38,449 bases of DNA from a virus. Position numbers and translations under genes: made by a program. Positions 31,656 through 38,378 of the stretch are shown in pieces. Below the pieces are notes generated by a model. It had not been told where the DNA came from and made no database searches. It saw nothing but the letters and a program-made list of their open reading frames with translations. The number at the start of each line of letters is the position of its first letter. Position 1 is the first letter of the stretch. The stretch lies in IMG/VR virus record IMGVR_UViG_3300042860_002168, positions 1 to 38,449 of that record, one strand, 5' to 3'.

Positions 31656-31676
31656 GGCCATGACGTGCGTCTTGCT

Positions 31677-32171
31677 ATGCCCACTCCCATTGAATTTGTC
31701 TTTTCCGAAGAGGAACGAAAGCAGGCAATGGAGGAAGGAAAGCGGAGGCAGTCCGTGAATGAAGCAAAAGGGCTTCGTGGTCGTAATCGTGGCGCCGCTC
31801 GTGGCGACAAAGCCTTGGAAATCCACTTGCTTGGCGCAGCGGGCGAAATGGCCGTGGGTTCCTACTTGGGGCTCAAGCATTTGCTTTACAAAGAAAGCGA
31901 AGCCAAGCGGGGCTCAGATGATCTGCCCGGCATGGATGTGAAAACGCGTTCAAAACATGCTTACGATTTAATTGTGCAAAAAAATGAAGATTCCAGTAAA
32001 AAATTTGTTCTAGTGACCATAGAATGTCAAAAAACATTCATTCATGGCTGGTGCTATGGCCATGAAGCAATGCAAGGGCAATACTGGGCGGATCCCGCCC
32101 GTGGACGCCCAGCGTTTTTCGTGCCACAATCAGCACTAAGGACAATGGAGAGCTTGAATGAGCAAGAATGA
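31677..32171 (+). CDS. PD-(D/E)XK nuclease-like protein upstream of terminase
   Basis: Start set at ATG 31677 (MPTPIEFVFSEEERKQAM); a TTG-initiated longer version begins over the portal start and is unlikely. 164 residues. GAAGEMAVGSYLGLKHLL supplies the conserved E of the first helix. GSDDLPGMDVKTRSKHAYDL resembles the D-(x)-V-K motif of PD-(D/E)XK nucleases, followed by a core strand (KFVLVTIEC), and FIHGWCYGHEAMQG. It is where a small terminase is usually found but does not look like one. It could be a recombination- or packaging-related nuclease. The stop overlaps the GIY-YIG gene by 14 nt. Confidence 0.6.
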   Translation: MPTPIEFVFSEEERKQAMEEGKRRQSVNEAKGLRGRNRGAARGDKALEIHLLGAAGEMAVGSYLGLKHLLYKESEAKRGSDDLPGMDVKTRSKHAYDLIVQKNEDSSKKFVLVTIECQKTFIHGWCYGHEAMQGQYWADPARGRPAFFVPQSALRTMESLNEQE

Positions 32172-32904
32172 GCGGCGATTTTATATCTACGCTTTTCTCA
32201 GAAGCGTGGACTCTCAGCACGGCAAGAAAGGAAGCCCATATTACATCGGCAAGGGAAGCGGGAAAAGAGCGTGGTCTAAAAACAGAAGAATACAGCTTCC
32301 AGTTGATAGAAGCAAAATTGTATTTTTACGCACTCAGTTAACAGAGCAAGAGGCTTTTGACTGGGAATGTATCTACATTGCGCATTATGGGCGTATTGAT
32401 TTAGGCACAGGAATTCTTCGCAATCAAAGCAATGGGGGCGAGGGCGCATCTGGAATGATTCACTCAGAAGAGGCTCGCCTCAAAATTTCCAAGGCGAACA
32501 AGGGAAAAATTGTGAGTATGGAGACCAAGGAGAAAATTCGCAAACAACGCCAAAAAGAGGGCCGCTGGAAAGGGCATCTTAATCCCACCGCTGGCGGCGA
32601 CTTAATACGAGGAGAAAGGAATCCCATGTGGGGCAAAAATCATTCTCCCGAGGCGAGGTCTAAAATCTCCGAGAAACAACGCGCCTATCGCGCCACATCT
32701 AAGGGCAGGGCCATGAGCAAATTAAAAAGCCAAAAATATCTTTACGAACTTATCGACCCAAACGGTGAAGTGTACATGACGGAAAACTTATTTGATTTTT
32801 CTAAGCAATACAAGCTAACAAATTCATGCTTGGACAGGGTAGTGAATGGAAGTGCTAAACAACATAAAGGTTGGACGGGGCGAATTGTCCAGCAGTTGCA
32901 ATGA
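32158..32904 (+). CDS. GIY-YIG homing endonuclease with NUMOD repeats
   Basis: 248 residues. The N-terminal nuclease domain carries the GIY-YIG variant FYIYAFLRS...SPYYIGKGSGKRAW with R/E positions downstream (QEAFDWECIYIAHYGRID). Residues about 95-185 hold NUMOD3 DNA-binding repeats (HSEEARLKISKANKGK, then RNPMWGKNHSPEARSKIS). The end is a NUMOD1-like helix-turn-helix (YELIDPNGEVYMTENLFD, FSKQYKLTNSCLDRVV, KGWTGRIV). It lies between the nuclease-like gene and the terminase, overlapping the latter by ATGA, so it has been inserted without harming translation of either gene. Confidence 0.9.
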   Translation: MSKNERRFYIYAFLRSVDSQHGKKGSPYYIGKGSGKRAWSKNRRIQLPVDRSKIVFLRTQLTEQEAFDWECIYIAHYGRIDLGTGILRNQSNGGEGASGMIHSEEARLKISKANKGKIVSMETKEKIRKQRQKEGRWKGHLNPTAGGDLIRGERNPMWGKNHSPEARSKISEKQRAYRATSKGRAMSKLKSQKYLYELIDPNGEVYMTENLFDFSKQYKLTNSCLDRVVNGSAKQHKGWTGRIVQQLQ

Positions 32905-34280
32905 CTCAACTTCGCTGTTCGGAATTCGCAGAGCACGCACTTGGCGTGGAGCTATGGCCCAAGCAACAAGAAATCCTCAATAATCTATTTGAAAAAAATA
33001 TCAATCATGCTATCTGGGCGCTCGGCAGGCGTAGTGGGAAAACTTTTTGTGCGGCAGTTGCAGCACTGTACATGTGTTTCGCCCAAGATGAGTATTTTAC
33101 GCGCAAGGTAAGAAAGGGTGAAAAATGGTATGTTATTGCCGTAGCTAATGACCTCGGCCAGTCTAAAATTGCCCTTGACAATATACGCCAACTAATTCTT
33201 AATAGCCCATTTGAGCAAGAAATAATAAGGGAAACAAGCTTGGAAATTGAGATCAAAAATGGTTGTGTTTTCCAGGCTATTCCTGCATCGGCTCGCGCAT
33301 CTCGTGGCAAAGCAGTTGTAGCCTTGATCCAAGATGAGCTGGCATTTTCTATAGAAGGAGACGCAAATAGAGGTGCAGAAGCAATGTACACGGCACTCGC
33401 GCCTTCCATTGCTCAGTTTGGCAAACACGGAAAAATTATCGAGCTTTCTTCACCTTATCTTACGTCAGGTGTCTTTTTTGACCATTTCAAGCAAGCGCAA
33501 AGTGGTGAGTTTCCAGGTATGCAAGCCCTGCAAATTCCTACTTGGGAAATTAACCCGTCGCTTCCCTTTGATTGCGACTTTCTTACTAGAGCAAGAAAGA
33601 AAGATGAAGAGACTTTTTATGTAGAATTTGGCGCTCAATTTAGAGCCAACAACTCAGTGCTGCTTGCCCCTGAAGTGGTGGATATTGCCGTCAACAAAGA
33701 TCGATCTGTCTTGCCTCCCAAAAGAGAGCTTATGGGCACCTACTTTCTTTCTCTAGACCCTGCGCGTGGTGGCGTGGGCAGAGATGAATACATTGCCTGC
33801 ATCATCCACTACGAAGGGCAGCGATTAATCCTGGACAAGCTACATACGTTCGAAGCTGATTTTGAAATTGGCGGAAAGAAGGAAGTAAGCATCGCGAAGG
33901 TGGAGGAATGGATTAAGGAGCACCATCGCCTTTACGAATTTCAGAGCATTACGCTTGACCAATTTAATAGCTCCGCCATCATTCAAGACCTATCAAAAGA
34001 CTTTCCAATTTCAGAGCTCGCTTGGTCGGTCTCGACAAAAATGAAGGCATTCAGCAAGGTTCGAGAATTGTTTAACGCGGGATTGATTGAACTCTACCCG
34101 CATAAGAAACTTATTTGGCAGCTTAAAAACCTCAGCGTGCTGTATCGAGCAAGTGGTCAATGGGCCGTAACTGGTGGTAAAGAATCAGGCGTTGACGATT
34201 ATTGCTTTGCGCTTGCGGCAGCAGTGCTTGATGCTTCCAAGGACGATAATATCGATTGGATCAATAGCTTAGTCCGTTAA
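32901..34280 (+). CDS. terL: terminase large subunit
   Basis: Start at ATG 32901, overlapping the preceding stop (ATGA); upstream in-frame codons lie inside the homing endonuclease gene. 459 residues. Walker A is GRRSGKT (42-48). Walker B is VVALIQDE (139-146). The coupling motif is IELSSPYLTSG. The nuclease part has FLSLDPARGG near 288 with the first catalytic Asp, SITLDQFNSSA in the middle, and VDDYCFALAAAV near the end with the last Asp. All catalytic residues are present. Together with the portal it drives headful-type or cos packaging; motifs alone do not decide which. No small terminase was recognised beside it. Confidence 0.95.
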   Translation: MTQLRCSEFAEHALGVELWPKQQEILNNLFEKNINHAIWALGRRSGKTFCAAVAALYMCFAQDEYFTRKVRKGEKWYVIAVANDLGQSKIALDNIRQLILNSPFEQEIIRETSLEIEIKNGCVFQAIPASARASRGKAVVALIQDELAFSIEGDANRGAEAMYTALAPSIAQFGKHGKIIELSSPYLTSGVFFDHFKQAQSGEFPGMQALQIPTWEINPSLPFDCDFLTRARKKDEETFYVEFGAQFRANNSVLLAPEVVDIAVNKDRSVLPPKRELMGTYFLSLDPARGGVGRDEYIACIIHYEGQRLILDKLHTFEADFEIGGKKEVSIAKVEEWIKEHHRLYEFQSITLDQFNSSAIIQDLSKDFPISELAWSVSTKMKAFSKVRELFNAGLIELYPHKKLIWQLKNLSVLYRASGQWAVTGGKESGVDDYCFALAAAVLDASKDDNIDWINSLVR

Positions 34281-34329
34281 TTGCCTTTAGAATTTTCACC
34301 AATCACACTGTTTTCACTGTTGTTGAAAA

Positions 34330-34506
34330 ATGATTGGCGTTGAACTTTCCAGCAAGGAACTGGCTTTTATCCTTGCCCTGCTTGAAGCCGACAGGCAAAC
34401 GGCTTTGCAGCTTCTTGCGGCAGAACACGCCTATAAGCCTACGCTTTTGCCCAAACTTAGGGAAGCCGAGAAAGTGGTGAAAGCAATGAAAAACTTGCAA
34501 GGCTAA
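34330..34506 (+). CDS. hypothetical 58-residue protein
   Basis: ATG 34330 to TAA 34504-34506, same strand as the terminase and 49 nt after it. The product MIGVELSSKELAFILALLEA / DRQTALQLLAAEHAYKPTLL ends in a basic helix (LREAEKVVKAMKNLQG). It is helical with an amphipathic pattern and balanced composition, which supports coding. No clear ribosome site or known family. Confidence 0.5.
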   Translation: MIGVELSSKELAFILALLEADRQTALQLLAAEHAYKPTLLPKLREAEKVVKAMKNLQG

Positions 34507-34532
34507 ACTAATGACAACCCTCCTTCTTCTCC

Positions 34533-34709
34533 ATGGCCCTGTTACGCGCTGCGGAAGAAGCCTGGGAGTTCGCCATGGAAGCCTCTAGAGCCGTTGAAGA
34601 GAGCGGCAGGCTATATGGCCCCAATAGCGAAGAAGCGAGGCTTGCAAGGGCAGCAATGAGGCAATGGGAAGAGGAATACAGGGAACTCACCGCTGCAACT
34701 GCTGATTGA
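34533..34709 (+). CDS. hypothetical 58-residue acidic helical protein
   Basis: ATG 34533 to TGA 34707-34709. MALLRAAEEAWEFAMEASRA, VEESGRLYGPNSEEARLARA, then AMRQWEEEYRELTAAT form a two-helix, coiled-coil-like, highly charged product. It follows the previous small gene by 26 nt. The stop overlaps a possible TTG start of the next small frame. Family not recognised. No clear Shine-Dalgarno sequence, as for its neighbours. Confidence 0.5.
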   Translation: MALLRAAEEAWEFAMEASRAVEESGRLYGPNSEEARLARAAMRQWEEEYRELTAATAD

Positions 34710-34840
34710 TCGTGGTACGTTTGTTCTTTTCTCGCCATGGAAAGCGGGAAACATGGGAAGTGCCATTCCACGAAGCTCGGCATGTAAATAGGCGATTGTT
34801 CCTAGAAGGAGCCGCCGTGTATTGGACGGAAGTCTGCTAA
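34706..34840 (+). CDS. possible 44-residue protein (TTG start)
   Basis: TTG at 34706 overlaps the preceding stop (TTGA) and opens 44 codons to TAA 34838-34840: L/M-IVVRLFFSRHGKRETWEV, then PFHEARHVNRRLFLEGAAVY, then WTEVC. The W-E-V-P-F-H-E-A-R-H-V-N-R-R core looks like a real, conserved small protein. The support is the overlap and the composition. The rare start codon makes it less certain. Confidence 0.4.
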   Translation: MIVVRLFFSRHGKRETWEVPFHEARHVNRRLFLEGAAVYWTEVC

Positions 34841-35031
34841 GCTTTGCAAGCTTCCTGCAGGAGCCCACTAGGCGCCTAGTGGTATTCATACCAAGGGAGG
34901 GCTCAGGCTCTCCCCGCTCCAACATCCTCGTCACTGTTGGCTTTGGGGATTCCGTGAGTGAGTTGAAGCACTCACAACAAGGCAGAGCATGGGCCGCACC
35001 CATTGATTCCCTAATGCGGGAAAACTCTGCC
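34841..35031. other. non-coding convergent region rich in inverted repeats
   Basis: No credible gene in 191 bp. Visible structures: an 18-bp perfect palindrome CCACTAGGCGCCTAGTGG (34865-34882); a hairpin GGGAGGGC-TCAG-GCTCTCCC (34895-34914, one G-U pair); a hairpin GTGAGTG/CACTCAC (34954-34975); and a 7-bp stem GGCAGAG/CTCTGCC that encloses two further hairpins, ATGGG/CCCAT and TTCCC/GGGAA (about 34981-35031). The last is followed on the plus strand by a pyrimidine-rich run with TTTTTT. It lies between convergent genes, so it may be a bidirectional terminator, a structured RNA or a packaging/recognition site. Confidence 0.6.
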
Positions 35032-35232
35032 TCACCCTTCTTCTTTTTTCTTCACCCAGTTTTTTAGTTCTCTCACATAGCTTCGCAAGCTTTCCGCTTT
35101 TTCCAAGTGCCAAGGATCATGATCCTCGAAATAGCGGGAATTGTGCCAATCAATGGCTTGAAGAAGACGATGGATGATGGGATTGAGAGGCTCACGCAAC
35201 GGCGTGTTAAAAGTTCGCCGCTCCTCGGACAT
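35032..35232 (-). CDS. hypothetical 66-residue protein
   Basis: ATG 35232 lies inside the end of the metallophosphoesterase gene (26-nt overlap). The product MSEERRTFNTPLREPLNPII, then HRLLQAIDWHNSRYFEDHDP, then SYVRELKNWVKKKEEG is charged and helical, with a W-H-N-S-R-Y-F-E-D-H-D-P-W-H turn that looks conserved. Such small soluble proteins are frequent in cyanophages; I do not recognise a family. It ends next to the inverted-repeat region. Confidence 0.6.
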   Translation of the reverse strand: MSEERRTFNTPLREPLNPIIHRLLQAIDWHNSRYFEDHDPWHLEKAESLRSYVRELKNWVKKKEEG

Positions 35233-35767
35233 TGGTGCGGAAGTGATCGACGATCAAATCCAATGCTACAGGAGTGAAATCGTTCCTCTCAACGCAGGCA
35301 TTGAAAAATCGTTGATCAACTTGCCCATCTTTTATCACTAGATGGCAGTGAAGGTGTCCGTGAACATTACCTAGATAGTGCCCACGAAGATTGTCGGGAT
35401 GCACTGGAATGTGCGTGAAAATAAGACCACCTGGCAATGCCTTGCCTGCATGGTGAAACATGGCCCCGCGAATGTCTTCAAAATACTCGGCGTAGTCTTT
35501 GAGCTTGAACGTGTCGTGATTGCCGCGAATAAGAATCTTTCTCCCATTGCATCTGGCTAAGTTTTTTAGCCCACTACGCGGAATTGCTACGTCGCCAAGA
35601 TGGTAAACAGTGTCCTTGTCCTTGACCACTGCATTCCACCGCTCCACCATTGTCTCATCCATCTCTTCGCACGAAGAAAAAGGACGCAATGGGGAGCCAT
35701 CGGGCTGGACAAAAGACAAGCTTTTGGCGTGTCCCCAGTGGCTATCTCCAATAACGAAGGCGCTCAT
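35207..35767 (-). CDS. metallophosphoesterase
   Basis: Start at ATG 35767 (MSAFVIGDSHWGHAKSLSF); the frame continues upstream into the tRNA-like element and is not coding there. 186 residues. All five family motifs are visible: G-D-S-H-W-G-H, VYHLGDVA, ILIRGNHD, LIFTHIPVH and NVHGHLH. The order and spacing match calcineurin-like phosphoesterases of about 180 residues in phages, which may process DNA ends, nucleotides or RNA 2',3' groups. Substrate is unknown. It lies just downstream (minus direction) of a tRNA-like sequence. Confidence 0.9.
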   Translation of the reverse strand: MSAFVIGDSHWGHAKSLSFVQPDGSPLRPFSSCEEMDETMVERWNAVVKDKDTVYHLGDVAIPRSGLKNLARCNGRKILIRGNHDTFKLKDYAEYFEDIRGAMFHHAGKALPGGLIFTHIPVHPDNLRGHYLGNVHGHLHCHLVIKDGQVDQRFFNACVERNDFTPVALDLIVDHFRTNVRGAANF

Positions 35768-35782
35768 AGGGATTAACGAAAA

Positions 35783-35850
35783 GGGCGCTGCCGGGAATCG
35801 AACCCAGTATTCCATGCTATCTGCATGACGTGTGCCAACACTTCAGGGCC
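35783..35850 (-). tRNA. tRNA or degenerate tRNA-like element (anticodon position GAT)
   Basis: Minus strand, 68 nt, folds as a tRNA cloverleaf. Acceptor GGCCCTG pairs with CAGCGCC (six of seven; one C-C mismatch). The D-arm is GTGT/ACAC with a 4-nt loop (or GTG/CAC with loop TTGGCA, retaining GG). Anticodon stem TCATG pairs with CATGG around loop CAGATAG. Variable region is AATA. T-arm CTGGG, loop TTCGATT, CCCGG is canonical. The anticodon position reads GAT (Ile), but base 33 is A instead of the near-universal T, and there is no encoded CCA. It may be a decaying tRNA or a tRNA mimic. Confidence 0.55.
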
Positions 35851-35864
35851 AGTGACCCCCAAAT

Positions 35865-36056
35865 TTAAGCATTGTTAAGAGGCTTAGGGGGAGGACTGCA
35901 GGAGGCGATCAACTCTCCCGGCCTGCAAGCAGGACTTAGTTTACAAACGCAACGACCAGAAATTTCCAGTCCGTGCGCTGCTTGACAATCGTAGCAAGAG
36001 ATGGGCCAAGCGTGAACAGCCGCAAGCGGCTCAAACAGGGGCTTGGCCTCTGTCAC
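35865..36056 (-). CDS. possible Cys-rich 63-residue peptide
   Basis: GTG start at 36056, no ATG in frame, TAA at 35865. The product has ISCYDC, then GRCVCKL, then ACRPG and SC-PPP: C-x2-C and C-x-C arranged like a small zinc ribbon. It lies between the ferritin-like reductase subunit and the tRNA-like element on the same strand. Support is limited to the motif and open frame, and no ribosome site is visible. Confidence 0.4.
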   Translation of the reverse strand: MTEAKPLFEPLAAVHAWPISCYDCQAAHGLEISGRCVCKLSPACRPGELIASCSPPPKPLNNA

Positions 36057-36092
36057 AGACTACTGTAGAGCAGATAAGTCGGAAAAGCCCAC

Positions 36093-36818
36093 TCAACCAT
36101 AGGACGGTAAATTCAGCGCATTCGTTTCAAAAAACGCTGGCACTGTACTGGCACGAGTTTCTTGCAATTCTGGGGCTTTACCGCTGAGAAAAAGGCTATC
36201 ACTTTGGCGAAGCCAAAAATCTTTGTCCAAGTATTTATTGGACGAAGAATCAAGCTTATCGTAAATCCACAGCGCCGTCATTTTTCTGAGCTTGTTCAGA
36301 CTGCTGCTGTATTCCTCCCCAGACTCCTCCGCAATCTTGGTATTGCAAAACGAGTGGCATATTTCATCGCGAGAAATGTCACTAGCAACAGTCCTCAACC
36401 CTTTGTCGCCATTGAAACGAAAGAACGGCAAAATTGTAAAAAACAAACTGCGTTCAATTGTTGCCACCTTGAGAATTGGATGGGCTGGATGGTCGATCCA
36501 TGCTTGGCGAATCCGAAAAGCTTCTTTTTCCGATTGCTCATTTGTGCCATGAGCAGCAGCAACGTAATTGAGAGCTTCGTCATGACGCTCTTCGTCGGCC
36601 ATATTGCTATGAATGGATTCAATAAGCCCAGGACTGTTAGGAAGTTCCCGCTCTAGGCCCTCGAGAAGCATGTCCTTCACAGGCAGTTCAAGGTGACGAA
36701 TGGCAAGGGCGCGGAAAATCGTTTCCTCGGAGCCTTCCACAAAATCACCTTTAGTAACAGGCACTGCTTGCCAAGGACGCTTGCGGGCAACTGCAGAAAA
36801 ATAATCAAGAACTGCCAT
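36093..36818 (-). CDS. nrdB: ribonucleotide reductase beta subunit-like, ferritin-type
   Basis: Start at ATG 36818 (MAVLDYFSAVARKRPW); an extension to 36845 has no better start. 241 residues, helical. The di-metal ligands of the ferritin-like superfamily are all visible: E in GSEETIFRAL, E-x-x-H in MADEERHDEAL, E in ATIERSLFF, and E-x-x-H in SRDEICHSFC. It directly follows the alpha-subunit gene, separated by a terminator-like hairpin. Together they would reduce ribonucleotides to deoxyribonucleotides for phage DNA synthesis. It is shorter than bacterial NrdB (about 330-375), as is usual for phage forms. A generic ferritin-like oxidase cannot be excluded from sequence alone. Confidence 0.75.
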   Translation of the reverse strand: MAVLDYFSAVARKRPWQAVPVTKGDFVEGSEETIFRALAIRHLELPVKDMLLEGLERELPNSPGLIESIHSNMADEERHDEALNYVAAAHGTNEQSEKEAFRIRQAWIDHPAHPILKVATIERSLFFTILPFFRFNGDKGLRTVASDISRDEICHSFCNTKIAEESGEEYSSSLNKLRKMTALWIYDKLDSSSNKYLDKDFWLRQSDSLFLSGKAPELQETRASTVPAFFETNALNLPSYG

Positions 36819-36852
36819 GTGAAAAGAAGCAATGGTAAAAAACAAAGGACGA

Positions 36853-36877
36853 CAAACAAGGGCAGCTACTGCTGCCC
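36853..36877 (-). terminator. terminator-like hairpin between nrdA- and nrdB-like genes
   Basis: Minus strand GGGCAGC-AGTA-GCTGCCC, a perfect 7-bp stem with tetraloop, followed by TTGTTTG. It starts 19 nt after the stop of the alpha-subunit gene and lies before the beta-subunit gene. The T tract is interrupted, so it is probably a partial terminator that lowers beta relative to alpha, or an mRNA-stabilising hairpin. Confidence 0.6.
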
Positions 36878-36895
36878 CATTGTCTTAAACGTGGC

Positions 36896-38326
36896 TCACT
36901 CTGCGCAGGCGCTACAGAAGCCAGCTTCCAAAGAACAAGCCTCAGGCTCGTCCAAGCTAAAGAAGTCGGCCAGACTCTCTCCCAAGTCTACTCCAACATC
37001 GTCCTTTGCTTGTGTGCCTGATTGCACTTGCAGCGCATAGTAAATAGACGATTGAGGACTGGCAAGCCATTCGCGAAGAAAAGCTTCATCACAAACGGTC
37101 ATATCAGACCACCAGTTCATGGAATAGCCATGGAAAAGACCAGTGCGGCGCATCAGCTCAACAATGCCATCGGCTACTTTCTTAAATGCTTCCCAGCCCA
37201 CTTGCTCTGCAATTTCCACTGGCCCATATTCAAATCTTTCCACACCCATCGTCTCGCTATCACGGTCAATAATTTGGTCAATGGGAGGAGCGATTTCAGG
37301 AGCAGTCGTAAAGCCTCTAGAGTCCAAATACCTATAAGAGCATGAAGCAGTGGGGGCAATGGTAAAGGCACGTTCCATGCCATGCTGCCTGGCAATGTCC
37401 GCAGCACCAAGCAAGCCCAATTGAATGGCGGCTACGGCGTCGCCAGCACGCTGATCAGTCCAATGATGGCACCAAGGATGAGGATCCTCATCAAGATAAG
37501 CTTCCAAAGCTTTGCCAAAATCTTCGTAGGAGATGTCATGAATGGAAAGGAAATTAGCTAAACCAAGAATGCCAAGCCCCACTTGCTTGTCAATGGAAGG
37601 CGAAAGGTATTCGCCAGTGTCGCCCACGCCAGTGGAAGGATGAAGCTCACACAGTTGCTTCATGCCATCCTTGAAAGCTTGCTCTACATCATTGATGCCA
37701 CAAGCACCGAGATTGACATGCTGTAAAAGGCAAGTGCCACGATGAGGAAGATAAATCTCGAGGCAGACATTTCCACGCAAGCGTTCTCCTCTTTCGTTAT
37801 AGCGAATCTTATTGAGCCAAATATCTCCGCTGGAAATGCCTTGGCATAATGCTTTGATAAATTCAGGCGAAGATTTATCAAGAAATTGCTCATCCACATC
37901 AATGCAGCGCTTTGCCCATGGAAATTCTGATCGCGGAGCAGTGATCAAATCAATGGCATCGGGATGGTCGTAGTCAAGATGTAAAACAACAGCGCCATTT
38001 TTGTACTTGCCACCACGACGCAGAATTTCATTGAGCGTGGAATAGATTTTGCCAAAGCTGAGTGGACCACTCGCAACAAGCCCTTTGCCATTTTCTTGGC
38101 CTTTGGGACGCAAGTTGGAAAGATGCACTGCCACGCCAGCGCCATTACGAAGGCCATGGGAAACAAAGCGCCACGATTGCTCAATGCCATCTGGCCCTTC
38201 CATTGAATCTTCCACGACGAACACCGTGCAACTCACGGCCAAGCGCCCCTCAGGATCATTTAACCAGCTCTCCACTCGTCCAGTTCGAGCAATCTTTTCG
38301 CACTTTGCGCTTTCTTTGAGCTTCAT
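36896..38326 (-). CDS. nrdA: ribonucleotide reductase alpha subunit, compact phage form
   Basis: Start at ATG 38326 (MKLKESAKCEKIARTGR); a GTG at 38365 sits directly on a GGAG and is unlikely. 476 residues, without an ATP-cone. The barrel holds the first redox Cys (AVSCTVF, Cys 33), GGKYKNGAVVLHLDYDHPD, the active-site N-x-C-x-E (GNVCLEI), and the second redox Cys (RGTCLLQHVNLGAC). IAPTASCSYRYLD is the phosphate-site loop. The C-terminus ends FCSACAE, the Cys pair that re-reduces the active site. All required residues are there, so a class I-type enzyme partnered with 36093-36818 is likely. Confidence 0.88.
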   Translation of the reverse strand: MKLKESAKCEKIARTGRVESWLNDPEGRLAVSCTVFVVEDSMEGPDGIEQSWRFVSHGLRNGAGVAVHLSNLRPKGQENGKGLVASGPLSFGKIYSTLNEILRRGGKYKNGAVVLHLDYDHPDAIDLITAPRSEFPWAKRCIDVDEQFLDKSSPEFIKALCQGISSGDIWLNKIRYNERGERLRGNVCLEIYLPHRGTCLLQHVNLGACGINDVEQAFKDGMKQLCELHPSTGVGDTGEYLSPSIDKQVGLGILGLANFLSIHDISYEDFGKALEAYLDEDPHPWCHHWTDQRAGDAVAAIQLGLLGAADIARQHGMERAFTIAPTASCSYRYLDSRGFTTAPEIAPPIDQIIDRDSETMGVERFEYGPVEIAEQVGWEAFKKVADGIVELMRRTGLFHGYSMNWWSDMTVCDEAFLREWLASPQSSIYYALQVQSGTQAKDDVGVDLGESLADFFSLDEPEACSLEAGFCSACAE

Positions 38327-38329
38327 GAG

Positions 38330-38354
38330 ACAACAAAGCCCGCTTTGCGCGGGC
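38330..38354 (-). terminator. terminator-like hairpin upstream of nrdA-like gene
   Basis: Minus strand GCCCGC-GCAAA-GCGGGC followed by TTTGTTGT, a 6-bp all-GC stem. It lies after the end of the upstream reading frame and a few nucleotides before the ATG at 38326, so it can end upstream transcripts and would also fold in the leader of the reductase message. Confidence 0.5.
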
Positions 38355-38378
38355 CGAACGAACACTCCTTACTGTAGC

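Noticed and set aside
31611-31676. TTG-initiated N-terminal extension of the nuclease-like gene.
   Set aside because: It would start on the portal start codon and run through the divergent control region; the ATG at 31677 gives a protein beginning at a plausible helix.
34820-34835. GGACGGAAGT resembles a conserved piece of the cyanobacterial glutamine (glnA) riboswitch.
   Set aside because: The other conserved parts (CGUUCA... and the closing GAACG) are absent, and the bases are explained as codons of the 44-residue frame (YWTEV).
34611-35003. Minus-strand open frame of 130 codons over small plus-strand genes and the inverted-repeat region.
   Set aside because: Cys/Leu/Pro/Ser-rich translation without motifs, no start context, and it crosses hairpins and the plus-strand small genes that have better composition.
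34822-35067. Plus-strand 81-codon frame through the inverted-repeat region.
   Set aside because: It begins with TTG inside another small frame, ends in poly-Phe from a T-rich terminator-like tract, and crosses every hairpin; I treat the region as non-coding.
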